The notes: generated from the sequence alone by a model not told the origin. DNA of 64,000 nucleotides from Drosophila pseudoobscura (GCF_009870125.1 NC_046681.1:6399001-6463000), one strand, 5' to 3'; positions 12,701 to 26,199 are shown, counted from the first letter of the stretch. Numbers and translations are program-made.

Positions 12701-15700
12701 TTGACGTTGACGTTGAGGTCTGTGAAGGTCAGAAGGTTCTTTGGGGATAAACTGAAAACGTTGAAAAGTTTTGTTGATAGAACTGCATTTCTTGGGCGAA
12801 AGTTGCGAGAGAAAGTCCCACCGCTTCAGGGGGAAAGTGTCCCAAGAGTCAAAGTGAAACTCTCATTAGTAGGAATGCTTTCGCAACCTTCTGTTTGTGG
12901 GTATGGGTCGCAGCAAGTGCCAGTGTTGATGAGCGTTAGAAGAAAGTGTATTCAGAGATTAGAAAGTAAATAAAAGGACATTTAATGTACGAATGCATTA
13001 TAAGTATTTGTTTTTTACTGTAGAAATTAGGGGACTAGCTCTTTGACAGTGTTGTACAGTAGCTCAGGACTATTTACAGTGTTGGAAAGCATCAAATTTC
13101 TGGTGCGTCTTATGCAAGGCTCTGTAACGAAAATGAAGCATTTTCTTTGTTTTATTTCAGTGTTATAAGAGAGCTTAAAAATCAAGGACAGTGTTGGTAA
13201 AGATCCGATTCTTCAATGAAGAGACTAAACTATACTTTTAAAGAAATCTTTCATTTCAGGCCTCTAATGCGTTTCTGAATGTTTCCCAGTCTTGCCAAGC
13301 GTCAGATAAAGACTAGTGTTGTATAGCGGCCTTGCAAACAACGAAAAACAGGGCACCTATCTATTTAGAGCCTCATTACATTCATTAACAATGCTAATTT
13401 GCATTTAATTTAATAAAAATCCATGCTCTCTCTCACAGCTGACTTCCGCTGGGGCCCAAGACACACACCCACCCCCGGGCCGCCTCTTTAATGAAGGTCC
13501 TCGAATAAATTTCCATTTTCCACACAGAGATTTTTGTGCGCCTACAATTTACATAATTTATTAACGAGAGTTTGAGCGTCAACTTCCGCTGAGGGAAAAC
13601 TCAGTGATGGGCAGAGGGGGGTCGGGGGGCCCTGTCTGAGGGCGAGGCGTGAGAGATCCCATGCATAATTAAACACGTAATTAACCATTATTATCAACGT
13701 CTGATTCGAGGTTCTGGAATCCTGGGACCATTGGCCAGGCCGCCGCCGGACCTAATGAGTTTCGCAAAAGAATACTTGGCGAAAAGTTTTCCCACAGAGT
13801 CGGCAGTGAAGATTTTCTGCTGCTGCCGCTATTGTTGTTGTGGCAATCAGACAAAAGCCGCACGCATTTTGATTTGTATCTGAAAGTGTAACTCAGACCA
13901 AAGACTGAGCAAAAGTTACGGCTGCTAATGAACATTAATTAATTAAGGAGCGTCTCGAGTGGGTTCCGGCGGACGGTACGTGGCAGGTAGCAGTCCACCC
14001 CTCCCCCACCCAGCTTCTCGGACTCTCCGGCCAACAGGTCAATTACGAAGATACTAAAAGAGAAGCTCTCGCTCTCTTCTGACGTCTTAGTGTCACGTCA
14101 AAAAGAGGGTATCCAAGTAATTGTTTTGGGATTTGGCAATAGATACTCGAATTTGAAAAGCAGCATTTAATTGTCCGAAAATAGACTTCAATTAAATGAA
14201 AATCTGGGAGATAATGGTGTATAAATTGGTAAACAAATGGTTGAGCGGCTACTTAATTTATATTAAAGTTATAAATAGAGGGTATTATAGTTTAAAGAAG
14301 ATTTTTTTTTAATAAATATTGACGTAAATAAATAAAATATATGTGTACAATCGATACCTGTCGATAAATAATCGATATATCGATCACCGCATTTTTTCCT
14401 ATAATAATAAAATATTATTCAGCGGACATTTTGATATTTAGTAAATATATTTCTTGTAAAATAAATAATACTAGATATAATAAATTTTAAAATAATATAA
14501 ATATGTAAATAATAGACATTTTTCGATAAATAATAAATATGTCTCTAATTTTATTTCGTATAATATAGGACAGTTATTCACGGGTGATGTTTAGTGGATA
14601 TTTCTCTTGAAGAATAAATAATAATATAATAATACCAATAATAAAATATCAAATTATACCCGATCGATTTATCGATATCGATTTATATCGATTATTGCGT
14701 TTTCTATAATGTATAAATATTTCCCATACACTTTCATCTACGTAATTTCCAACAGACTTTAAAGATTTATGGAAATTTATTGAAAGATATCAGTAATGTA
14801 AAGTTTTATTTTTTGCAATACCTCGAAACTTTATCGAAAATAATATCGATGAATATATATTATTTTAGGATAACATATTGGCAGCGTTTACCCATGATTC
14901 AACGAATATTCCACATTTCGAATTAATATACTTTATAATATACTTTAATATATACATTATATTAAAAGTTTATCAAAAACCCTCACCAAACGAAATTCGC
15001 CATCATTTCTGGTTATATTTCCATTCATAATACAAAATTAATTCGCATTCGCTTATTCCCTCGTTTTGTGCGTTTAATAAATATATCGTTTTGTTTTATA
15101 GGAAAATGACATTTTGTTTAGTTCATTATAGAGGCTTAATGGCCGTACCGTACGACTTTGCATATGACAAAAGCCCATTTGGCGGGCCATTAACTATGGC
15201 CCAGATCTAAGCCAATTTGAAACTCTGGCCAACACAAAGTCCCAGGCCACAAAAGTATGCCAATAAATGGGACATTGCCACGGTTAGTGGAGTAATTAAA
15301 TGGGGATACCGAAATGTTTATATTATTTTCATTTATTAAATGCACTCATAATTTACAAATTGCACACAAAAATACTCGTTTTAAATTTATGCAACGTTTT
15401 CCCTCAATTTCCATCCTTCCCAACATTTTTATTAATTTTCTCTCACATTCTTTGCCGCATTTTTCACAGCTTCTGTGCCCGCGCGGCCTCCCATGGCGCA
15501 CATCAAAGCAAATGCCAAGGCGTCGGCGTCGCCGTGCCGCACCTTTCCTTCCTTCTTCCCATCCTTCCTTCCGGCTCCGGTTACCCCCTGTTCCTGCCAT
15601 GAACTCATAATTTCCACAATTAGCAGGCGACAAGCGCTGCCTAGGAATTTACTTTTGAAAAAATGTTAATTTAAAGCAATTTGTAAGCAAATAAATCACT

Positions 15701-16939
15701 CTAGCAGGGGGCTACGTGCGAGAGAAAGGTGTCGTGGGGGAAGGTAAATGTATCTCTTGCCAGTACATTTCAAAGTATTGATGAAAACTTGAATGCTTTT
15801 AAAGGTACAATGATTTTTCATACTCTTAGAGAGCAAAGTTCAAGTCAAAATCATTGAAAACCTAGAAAATTATGTTAAAGCTGTTCTCCTGCTTTGCCAA
15901 AAATTTGAATCTGGTCCAAATCAAGTTCAAAAATATAGAAAAAATCAACTGAAATTTTCTTTAAAATTCAAATATATTTGACCACATTCCTCAGGTAATT
16001 ACATCGCACACCTCGCATGTAATTGAAACTAAATGTCGCTTTTCTTTTCACTGAACAAATTTAATGAAATTTTTTCCTGGGGGGGGGCCTGGAGGTTGCA
16101 TGGTTGCATGCCTTGCCTCTTTGTCATCATTGGGGGTCATAAATCATGCCTCTCACTGGCTTTGCAACGCCTGAATGCCTGCCACAATTTATTTTAAATG
16201 CGTTTGTGCCCGGTAATTGCAATATCACGGTGATTTTCATCCATTCTTTAGGGGTTTCTCTGCTGAAGATCAATGCGCGAGTGTCAACATAAATCCTTGG
16301 GAATTTTCTACCCCGCAAAAAGGAATTTTTCGTTGCATAACCTATTAGGCAATTTCTTAGGCCCCCTGTCTCCCCCTCCTTCTGGAGAGAACTCTTTTTG
16401 GCCATATTATGATTAACACTGGGCAAACATGCAAAGCTCGTTGTAACGTTTCTGCTGTCATTAGGGAGGGAGGCCTCAGACCTTTTGCTCCTCCAGGAAA
16501 TCCTGTCAGGAGGAGCTCTCTTACAGGCTTTCCCGGTCTGCCTGTCTAACGAACATTTGTCATTTTCTGCCACTGACAAGCCGACCCCCCCGACCACCAG
16601 ACCCCACTGAACATTGGCAAATAGTTGGGCCCAGAGACCCCCGCCACTCCTTTTGGCACTCTCGTTATGGCTCTCATTCCGCTGTAGGTGTGAAATTATA
16701 AATTGTAGAGAATTTATGAGCCTATTCCGTTGTGTTACCACTATCGCAGGTGGTTATTGCTTCTGGCCGCTGCCGCTGCCTCTGGCTCTTCCTCTGGCTC
16801 TCTTTAAGGTAAGATTAATGGCAGGTTTCGTTAGCGGTATGCTTTAGAGAATATTTGGATTGGTAGCACTTTTTTCACAAGTCAAAATAGTTTTAAAATA
16901 TTAGTTTGATAGTTCTATTCTACAAAAATCCATTCCAAA
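9791..16939. other. Long non-coding stretch, no gene supported
   Basis: Most of this is AT-rich DNA with short chance frames. An island dense in ATCGAT and TATCGAT words lies at 14,340-14,870. Short duplications occur at 10.32-10.41 kb (AGGCGACTCCAG twice, GCTCCTGTGACTG twice). A 204-codon open frame on the minus strand (16,127-16,741) is unusually long for this composition but has no recognisable domain, so I do not call it a gene. Confidence 0.5.
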
Positions 16940-19165
16940 ATGTTTTCCTTTTACTGGCGACGAATTTTCATAGGAAAACTGATCATTCTGGCGACCCTCT
17001 TGTTGCTAGGCTTCTATTTAGTGCTTTTGCGGCTTACCCAACTTCCGTTTATGAGACGAACCTTTCAAGATGCCAGAATCTTCGAGAGGCCACGCATTCG
17101 TTTGCAACAGAATGGAGACTATTGGATCTATCACGACTATATAGTGGCTTGGGGCTCGGAGTTCCAGGGAAATCAAAGTGTGACCCTGACCACCCATGGC
17201 AGGTACGACGACCTCAAGGATCTGGAATGGTTGATGGTCCGCTGGCGAGCACCCATTAGTGTGGCTGTCTTTGTGGGCCCGGAGGACTTTGAACCCACCT
17301 TGTATACTTTCTACCATCTGAAGTATTGCTCGATCTTTGGTGGAAGCTTTACAAACTGGGTGTCCGTGCAATTGGTCCTTGACAATGAACATCTAACCGA
17401 TGAAGTGCGCAGAATGCAGCCGAACCGAGAACGGGGCTTTAAATGTCTTTCACCCGAGGAAATGGATGCCAAATTCGTGCCCTCCACTGAGTATAGTGAA
17501 AAATGGAAGTATCCCATGAATTTGCTCAAGAATGTGGCCCGTCAGAATGCCAGGACACATTTTGTATTTCCCCTGGAACTCAATTTGCTGCCGACACGAA
17601 ATTTTGCTAAAACTTTTCTTCAATTTGCACAGGAGGTGCAGCTGCCGAACCCCTTTCGAAGGTGAGTTTTCTTGATGAGTGCGAAGCGATGCGATAAGAG
17701 CTTCGGTAAGCTGCGTAATACGCTGACTTAAAGGTAATCGCTTCAAGGGTGGCAGAGTGAGAGCAAAGTTAAGCGAAGAGAGCAGCGCGGCTAGTTTGAG
17801 CGAAGAGTGCAAAACGATTTACAGTGAAGAGCGGGAAACAAGTTACAGCGAAGAGAGCAACGAGTGCAGCAATAAATCGAAAGCGAAGCAAGAGAGTAGC
17901 TTTGCAAATGTCTTATCGCTTGATCTCGTGGACGCTCATGCTTTTGCTGTCCCACTCCGACTTATTTTGCATTCCCTATAATTTTTAGAGTTTGAGAGTG
18001 AAGAGACATGCGAAGAGTTCTAACAATGGCAAAGCGACTGAGTAAATGCTTTAAGGCATGATCAAATTACACAAGGTGGTCCGCTAACTGAAAGCGAGAA
18101 GAACGAAGTTTACTGCTGTACTGAGAAAAATAGAACCCGAAAAGAGAGCACGTTTATGGAGCGGACCACCGTGTATAATTTCATCATGCCTTAAAGCTTG
18201 ACTTGCTGAGCGTACCTTTGTTGTTTATAAACTTTTTTCATTCCCTTTTTATTCTGTTTTATTTTCGTTGAGTGGTGGAATCTTTTTATACCCGGTAGCG
18301 GAAGACTGGAAACTAATTTATAATTATTATCAAATAGGTCGTTAGCTGAAAAGGGGATAAACGAAGTTCATGAATTATCATCAAAACATCTCCTGCCGTT
18401 CGTTTGTTTTAAATTTCCGTTTAAAAAATTTATCTCTGTATCACAAAATTTTTCCCTCAAGTTCTCATTCAAACTACTCTCAAAATCGCATCAATCTTTA
18501 TTCAAAGTTTTCGCTCTAAAAGGGCTTTTCTCTTTCTAATTTTAATTATTAATATTCCTTCCCAAACAGCGTCTTTTGTGTGCCCATATTACCCTATAAC
18601 AGTTATACCCCAAACTCAATGTATCCTCCCAAATACAAATCAGATCTACCCAGATTTATTCAGCCATATCTCAATGGTTCCGAATCTCTGACAGCCATAG
18701 AGTACAAAAAATTGAAAGGTCTTGAAAGGTGGCTTAACACTACCGTCCCGGATGGCGAAATGACCGTTTATCGAGTGGGAAAATCCCCAGAAAATTGTGC
18801 CGCCTATGTAAGCACTAATTTCTATGAGCCGCTCTACGATCAGAGGTATTTGGATAATCCCTACACAACGGACAGCGCAAGGGTAAGTCTTAATGACAGA
18901 CGAACCATAGACAGAATTCTCTTTAGTACTCCAAAATTTCACTCCTTAGCTACAAGTCCTCTTCGGTCTGGACTTTGATTTTGTGGTAATGGATGGTACC
19001 TTCTTAATGCATCGCCTGAACTTTAATATATCGTCGGTCTATAGGAGCCAACACGAATATATGCCACCAAACGAGACACAAATTCGAGAAATGATCATGT
19101 TGAACGAACTTTTACCAAAAACAATTCCCGAAGGTCCTCTCGTTCCATATCCTCTCCATAAGTAA
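16940..19165 (+). CDS. Glycosyltransferase-49 family protein (B4GAT1/LARGE-like), probable pseudoenzyme
   Basis: Three exons: 16940-17661, 18570-18882 and 18950-19165, joined at phase 2 and phase 0, giving 416 residues. The start ATG opens a type II membrane protein: a short basic tail, then a hydrophobic helix at about residues 13-32, then a lumenal domain. Family landmarks are GDYWIYHDYI, VRWRAPISVAVF, KYPMNLLKNVARQNA and FEPLYD-like NFYEPLYDQ. These match the beta-1,4-glucuronyltransferase/LARGE C-terminal family (Pfam Glyco_transf_49), whose members extend glycans in the Golgi. The metal-binding DXD site is replaced by E213-L-N215 in PLELNLLPT, so catalysis is doubtful. It is paralogous to the genes at 52.9 and 54.6 kb and lacks the intron they share before WRAPIS. 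The first intron (908 bp) carries an inverted-repeat element. An AATAAA follows at 19205. I am confident of the family and less sure of the exact start. Confidence 0.88.
17662..18569 (+). other. Intron 1 of the 16.9-kb glycosyltransferase gene
   Basis: The donor GTGAGT follows CGAAG and the acceptor is CCCAAACAG before CGTCTTTTG, which gives a phase-2 join identical in position to an intron of the paralogue at 52.9 kb. At 908 bp it is much longer than the other introns in this gene family here. It contains purine-rich GAAGAG-type sequence and a 38-bp inverted repeat. Confidence 0.85.
18048..18197. mobile_element. Inverted-repeat element (candidate MITE fragment) inside an intron
   Basis: The arms 18048-18085 and 18160-18197 are inverted complements at 35 of 38 positions: GCTTTAAGGCATGAT and GGTGGTCCGCT on the left, AGCGGACCACC and ATCATGCCTTAAAGC on the right. 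They are separated by a 74-nt loop. The loop and right arm resemble sequence near 40.20-40.28 kb (CCCGARAAGAGAGC, then ATTTCATC), so this is probably a copy of a dispersed non-autonomous repeat. No target-site duplication was identified. Confidence 0.7.
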
Positions 19166-22100
19166 GCTCATAATAATGTAAAATCATAAAACATAAAATA
19201 TAAAAATAAATGGCACAATTTATTGTTACAATGTCAGTTAAGAGAGATTCGTATTAATTTAATTCACCAAAAAAACGTTTAATCGGCACAAAAATATAAA
19301 AAAGGTCATCTAACCGTCGAGCCACCTTCATTGTTTGATAATACCATTAATTCAAGTGAATTTTAGTTTTCATTTTGTGTGTAATTTTTCATTTTCACTC
19401 GCTTTCCGCCCACTTTTCTGCTGCTCTTTCGCTTCTCCACCGTCTTCTGCGGCGTGCCAAAGACGTTTCTTAGATAAGCAGGCGGTGTCGGTTTTCCTCG
19501 TGGCCGCACGTTTGTGGCATGACCCTTTTCCTTTTTCCAATCAATAAGGAACTCCCTTTAACGACTCGCCCGGCACAGAGTTAATTGACAAATGGACAGA
19601 GAGGATGTGGCAGTGATTGCTGTAAAATAATTCCGATTGAGGGATGTTGCCACCCACGGCAGCCACAGAGTAACAATCTAATTACCAGTGATACCCGGGT
19701 ATTATGTCCACAGACACACACCATAAATTCAATCATTGAATGGCACTGATGGAACAACAACATGGAAAAACCAATTTCAATTAGCGGCCTAACCAAATTG
19801 TCATAATTTTGACACTGAAGTAAACAAAAAAATAATCAGCTTAAATTATTTTCTGTTCTGGCTTTTAAAATGTAACCGAAAATTGCGGAAAATTGTGGGG
19901 AAAAACTGAATGTGAAACAGTGCAGAATTGTGAGTAAAAAGAGCTACGGAAGAGCGTCTGAAATTGTGGTGCAAAACTCCATCCATACTCGTATTTCCCT
20001 GCTTACTTTTGTTACACTTCATAACTAATAATTTAATATTTTATGCATGACTGGAAAAATAAACAGGAATTTTGTGTGTTGCCGGGGCGCCTCTCTTCCG
20101 AAAACTTTGTAAAAGAAAAAACAAGAAAAAGGGCAAGAAACTGAGCAGAAAAGTTACAAATATTAACGAAAGACGAAACGCGACGGACGCATTTGGACTT
20201 AATTTTTTTTCTTTAGCTTTTCCCTTCCTGGGCCATTTTGACGCCAAACACGTAGACAGCTTTTCCACTTTTTCCCCACTTTTGCCATGGTCTTCGCTCT
20301 CCTTTCTTTTGACTGTGCTGAAAATCTTGTTAGGGGTACTTTTGCTTTATTTGCATGAATCGTTTATCTCTTAAGTATATTTTGTTGTGTAAATTTTCAC
20401 TGTGGCCTCTGTGGCATACAAAACATGCCCCCCGCGCGAATGTGCCACAAAGGAATACGAATACAAAGTGGAGTACGAGTATCGGGGCAATTAGAAGGCC
20501 ATTGTTGGGTGGTTACTAAATATGGGAAACCTGCTATTTGTTGGGTAAACAACATATCCCGAGAAATGGGTGGGCATTGAATTTTTAATATGAGCAGCAA
20601 ATATCACAAAAAGTTATCTTTCCCTTCCTTTGGATTCCATAACTAACAGAACCTTTAAAGTGGCTATTATGTAATTATATTTAAAATATTGCATCCATTG
20701 GATCATTTTTATTGCCAGAATTGGGACATATTTGGAAGTAAATCAAGAGAGATAAATAAGAATGGATCCCTCCCAAAAACAGGGTATCTCTTGGTCCTAT
20801 CACACTTCCTTAACTTTCTCTTTCATTTTCCCAGAATTCCATAGCCATTCTCATAGAAAAAACATTATTTTCATGCCGAAATTTGTGTATTTATAGCCCA
20901 TTCTTTTGGGTCTCCTTCTAAGAAATTGCCCTGAATTGTATTACCTTTAATTTGTTTCCTTGAAGAATTCTGCCGAAAATTGCGAGTTTCATTTAATCTG
21001 CTTTCGGCCAACTTCTTGGCCCACTCATTAAGATGGGAGGGGTGAGCGGCACGCGGCTGCAGTGCGGCTTAATGAGAAATGCAAATGACGGGAGTAATGG
21101 GGAAAAAAGAAAACACCTGCGGGAGCTGAAAGAAAATACTTTGTTGGGGTGATATTCTGCACTCGTAAACAAAGTGCAGCTCAAGGATATGTGAACGCCG
21201 TGTGTCTTCAAGGCTCTCGGCTCTGTCTGTCTCTTGGAGAATATTTAATTATTCATACGCCCCGTCTGCCCGCAAAGCCAGAGACAGAGCGTCGAGTCGA
21301 GTCAGAAACAGAGTTCAAGTCGAAGACGACAGCCAAAGGGAAAACTTTTAGCCCCGGTCTGCGGGCTTAAAGTTGTTGTAAACAATATAAGTGGGCGTGG
21401 CCGGATGGGGGATGGGAAACTGGCTGCAGCAAAAGTTAGCTGGAAGCAAAATTGAAAAGTGCATGGCAGTGCAACAAATATGAAATTTCAACTTGTAATA
21501 AAATTAACTTTTGTTTTTGTGTTTTGTTTGTGCAACAAAAAAGTGTCAACAAATAATTGAAAATCTTGTATCTTGGACGATTCTGGCATTCAAAAACAAA
21601 GCGAAAGCCTGTTTTTTTAATTAAATTAATGGCAAAAAGTTGAGAGAGAATCAGGAAAGAGAAGGCATTCCGTAAGCATTTCCTCTAAAAAATAAACACT
21701 AACTATATATTTTTTGCACTTTCAATCCCACAAGCTTTTCCACAAGCTATTCATTCATACTCTACACACTTTTTTCGTCACTTTTCGCCAACTATATTGC
21801 ACTTTTTCATCACTAATCCCCGCATGATCCCCACACACCACCCCCTGGAGAGGGCTTTAAATTGTCAACACCAATCGACGCTCGTCGTCCCTCTTCGTTA
21901 TCATCCGTTGCCTTTGTATTATCAGCTATCAGCACGTTCATCAAGCAGAGTATTTGCTGCCCCCAGTTGTCTACTTTGTACACCCACGCATACACACACA
22001 CATATACTATATACATATATATATTTAACACTCCTCCCGCACGCTCCACTCGTTGGCTGCATTTTTATGTCCTTCACACATCATTCAGCAACAAATTGCT

Positions 22101-22439
22101 GCAGGCGAGCGAATGCTCACATAGCTGATGCTTGAAATCTATTTGAAAGACAAAAAAAAAAGACAAACAGGAGAGCGCATTAACGTTGGGAGTGACGACA
22201 ATGGGTATACCCTTTGCAAAGGTGCAGGGAGTGCACAGTACAACAATTAAGAGTGCGGTGCGGAGTGGAACTCCCTGTGATCTTTATATAATTTTTTTGT
22301 CCTCACCTTCCATTAAGGGAGTGGCAATTACAAGAACAATATGTCTTGGCATTCATTGCTGGTCAGACAAAAGGAAAAGCAAACACAAAACAACCAATTT
22401 CTATGCACCCTTTTATCTCTTAATCTCTCTTTAAACTCT

Positions 22440-22790
22440 GCGCTTTGCTCTCATAAGAGCAGGTCAACAATATGGAAATAGTGCGAGCGAATGGGACAGA
22501 GCTACAATCTTTTTTGCGATCTCGAACTCGTGAGTGAAGTTAGCAAAAAAAAGGTTGATGTATGTAGCGCTAAAGAGAGATGGCAGATGTTATACTCATA
22601 CTGCGGACGGAAGAGAGCAGAAGACGCGTGTGTCTGATCTCGCTCTCAGCTCTAGCTGATTGTTTTCTCTCTTTCTCATTCTATGCGCTTCTGCAAGAAG
22701 AGTATAGTCACCTATGCGTTGACGCTAAGAGTACAACGCATAGAGCTTCGAATTGCTAATTCCTTTGAAGCAATTAGTAGTAATATTTCT
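22440..22790. repeat. Candidate dispersed non-autonomous repeat with hairpin
   Basis: This GAGAGC-rich, CTCTCTTTCTC-rich segment is unlike its AT-rich surroundings and resembles in texture the segments near 18.0, 26.6 and 39.7-40.3 kb. It contains a perfect hairpin with arms CTATGCGTTG (22712-22721) and CAACGCATAG (22734-22743). Family membership is inferred from word sharing only. Confidence 0.35.
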
Positions 22791-24680
22791 ACAACAAAAT
22801 GTGTGTAAAAATAACACAATTCTTTAATTTTACAGGATCTGCTGGCAGAATTTATTCAGATCGATGCATGAGTATACAAAAGTATGCAACTATTTTTATA
22901 GAATAAATATGGGCGATGTCCTTCTTTTTGGTTTAGCCAAGTCCTCTCTTCTTGATTTCCTTGCTGATCAAGAATGGCGTTGCAATTCTTTGCACGATAT
23001 ACCCTACCACTTCTGCAGCACACCATGGGTATACACAAATGGCAGAAAGGAGTGTGGAATGTCAACAGGCAACAGCAAAAAAAAAAAATGTTTCGCAGAG
23101 ACCCTGGTATCCGTGACCAGGCGCTGCGTGTCCAATGGAGTCAGCACGTGCCACGAGCTTTTTATTATCATGAGCTGCAAGCCCTGGCAACTTTTTATTA
23201 TCTTTTTTTTTAGCTCCTTCTCTGCGCGTTTCCTTTCCGGATAACTTTAACACTTTCTAGCCAAGAGACTGCGACGACGCGACGGAAGACATCCCTATCC
23301 TCTCGAGCACTGCTCTGCCGTAAATATGACCTAATGGGGGAGTTTAAAGTTGTCCAAAAGGGCATGGCCTGTTCTGGCCTGTCCGGTTTTAACGATCCGA
23401 CTCCGACCCACCGGGCAGGCAAGTTCTTCATCTACATTATCGTAAAAATCAACTTTCGATATGTTCGAAACAGAGTGTTGGATGTGGCCTGAACCATAAA
23501 AGGCAACTGCTTTTAACACAAATTGCCAACACGTTTGTTGCAAGTGCTGCCTGCCGCACAGGCTGCGTTGCATGGCTAAAGAGAGCATTAAAACGTGAGA
23601 GCGTGAGTGGGATTGAGTACTAAAATTAACGTTTATCTATAGTCTATAACTAAACCATAAAAAAAAACCAAAGTTGGACGGAATTTATTCTTAAAAACAT
23701 CTTTTAATAGAAGGAAAAGTATCTTTATCTTAACAGAACGATTAACTGCACTTCCAATCAAAAGAAAATTATCTTTAGGGCATTTAATCGGGTACTTAAC
23801 TACCAGACTGCCTTCAACTAAAGTTTGTCCATATTTCTATTGTTATTTTTACTTATAACAACAATATTTTAAGTTGTTTTTGGCATGGGCATAGCCACAA
23901 ATAAATTGCAAAACAAAATTCAATTACTAAATGCAAATCCAAGGCGTCTGCCTACCTCTCCTCCTCCTCCTCTTCCTCCCCCTCTATTCCGGTCGCCCTC
24001 TTTGTGAACTCTGAACTCCAGCAGGACTCCAAGAACCCCAAGAACCCTTCATATGTGTGTCAGAAACCAAGAGAGCCAAAAGCCTTATCCCCATTTATTT
24101 AGCATATTTTTTGTATTTTGTTTCACATTTTCTCGCATTCGAGGGCCAAGTGTTGGGCGTGTCGTCATCTTATTTATATGTTTATACAATACATATATCG
24201 TACGGGTACATGTACGACACATACGAGTACTCCTTCAGATTATTGAAAAGAGTTCAAGCGGCTTTTGTAAGGAACTTGGCAACGCCCGGCGGAAATTTGT
24301 TCTTTGACTGCGTTTTCTCTTATTTTTCTTTCTTTTTTTTGGGACAGGAAAACCCCACTATCGGGCGCACAGAAGTTTGGCATTGCCTTTTTGTAATAAA
24401 TAAAAATATTCATTCAATTGTATTTATACTTAATTGCACACACATTTCCTGTGTGTGGCTCCATTTAGCTCTTGGAATAAATCATAATTTTAATGGATAT
24501 TTGGTACTAATGATGATACTAAAAACTTCACATAAAATATCTAGAAATGGCAGCAAATATTTAGAAAAATCAGATAGAGGAAAGCAATCGCTTTACCATA
24601 ATCCCAATCAACTCTTCTTTTTTTTCCTCCAAACTTTTCTTTGGCCTTCCCGCATTTCCCACCCAATTTTAGCCTTCTTT

Positions 24681-24703
24681 TGTGTGTGTGTGTGTGTGTG
24701 TGT
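24681..24703. repeat. (TG)n microsatellite
   Basis: About eleven uninterrupted TG units preceding TTAACTTTCGTTAAC. Confidence 0.95.
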
Positions 24704-26199
24704 TAACTTTCGTTAACTCGAGACCAAACATTGGCCAGAAAGCCCTCGATCCCTTCGTGCCTCAAAATGCCGGGGATGCCACTCCCTTGGTTTGTTGACC
24801 GCATATAAACAACACCCACAACAAAACTACCAACAAACAACAGGCCAACAAACACCAATGCTGTTTAAAAACTTTATCCAGAGCTCGAAAAAAAAGAGAA
24901 TTAAATGAATGAGGGGAAATTTTGCAGCTTGGAGTTTGAGTTTTTCCGACAGCCACTGGCCTCAATGCGCATTTCAATTGCTTTTTGGTCTGCCCCTCAA
25001 TGTCTCTCTCTCTTCCGCACTCCTTTGGACCCTCGTTTAAAAAGTTAATCAAGTGCTAAATTAACTAAATTGCACTTAGAGCTAAACGGCAGTCGTACAA
25101 ATTGTTTGCTGCTTCTCTGTTCATTGTTCATTGTGATGCGGTGGCGTATGTGCAATGTGTGCAGGGCATATATTAAGTATACGTCCGAGTTGTGCAAATG
25201 AACGGGACGGGAAAAGAAGAGCTCTGACTTCTAAGGGAAAAAGGCAAATCCTCCCAAAAGAATAAAAAGAAACCCCCTGATCGAAGATTTATGTACCGTG
25301 AAGATCTGTACAAATATCCTTAGAATACCAAATTTTCCTTAAATTTCATTAGCACATGCACCATTTTGCCACTCCAATATTAAGTATACGTCAGGCACAA
25401 CAATAAAATAATGAAATCAACAGCCCAAAATGCCAAAGAGTCCGAATATGAGGCCGGTCCCCCATCCAATATCCTTAATGCATGAACGAGTTTCCGCCCC
25501 CGTTAACACCTCAGAGATCAACAGAGCGTGTCGTTCAAAGGACAATTGCGATAATTACTCGCTTGACCGAAGCTCTCCAGTCTTCGCCTCCGAATAAGGA
25601 GCAGCCATAACAACAGGGGAACAGAGTGGCTGCAAAAAGAATAAACACCACCCCCCCAGAAAACTCAGGCCGTTTTTCCTCGATTTTCCACTGGCCTACC
25701 CCCCACGCAGGAAAAGTTGTTTGCATTATAAGCTTGTCGAGACTCACCCCGGCATTTCCCTGCCCGGAAAAGCAGGAGAAGCAGCTTACAAGTTACGGAC
25801 TATCTAACACAGAGAAAGACATTGCGGAAGATTACGAGCACCCACCATTCCAGCATCCAGCCAGCCAATGGCTTAGTGCGTGCTAATTATTACATAATGA
25901 TTATGTTTCATTAGCCCTCCACCAGTGCCTCCCCCCTCCCTGGCAGTGCCTCACAGTCAGGGGGAAAATGGGAAAACTTTTCCCATATATATTTCATGGC
26001 GGTTTTCCTGGCTAAAAAGAGACACGGAGAGAGAGGGACCAACTTTAAACCAACATTCTATACCGCTCTCCGTGAGAAAAGTGCAAGTAATAGTTGGCCA
26101 AGTGGAGGCGCCACCTTCTGGTGCAGCAGCAGGTCTCCCTGTGACACATTTTAATAAAAAACCTGTACAATTTTATGGAAACCTCACAACAATCGCGTA

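Noticed and set aside
22864-23244. 126-codon cysteine-containing plus-strand frame
   Set aside because: It crosses an A12 tract and a T-rich run, with no signal peptide at the start and no recognisable cysteine framework.
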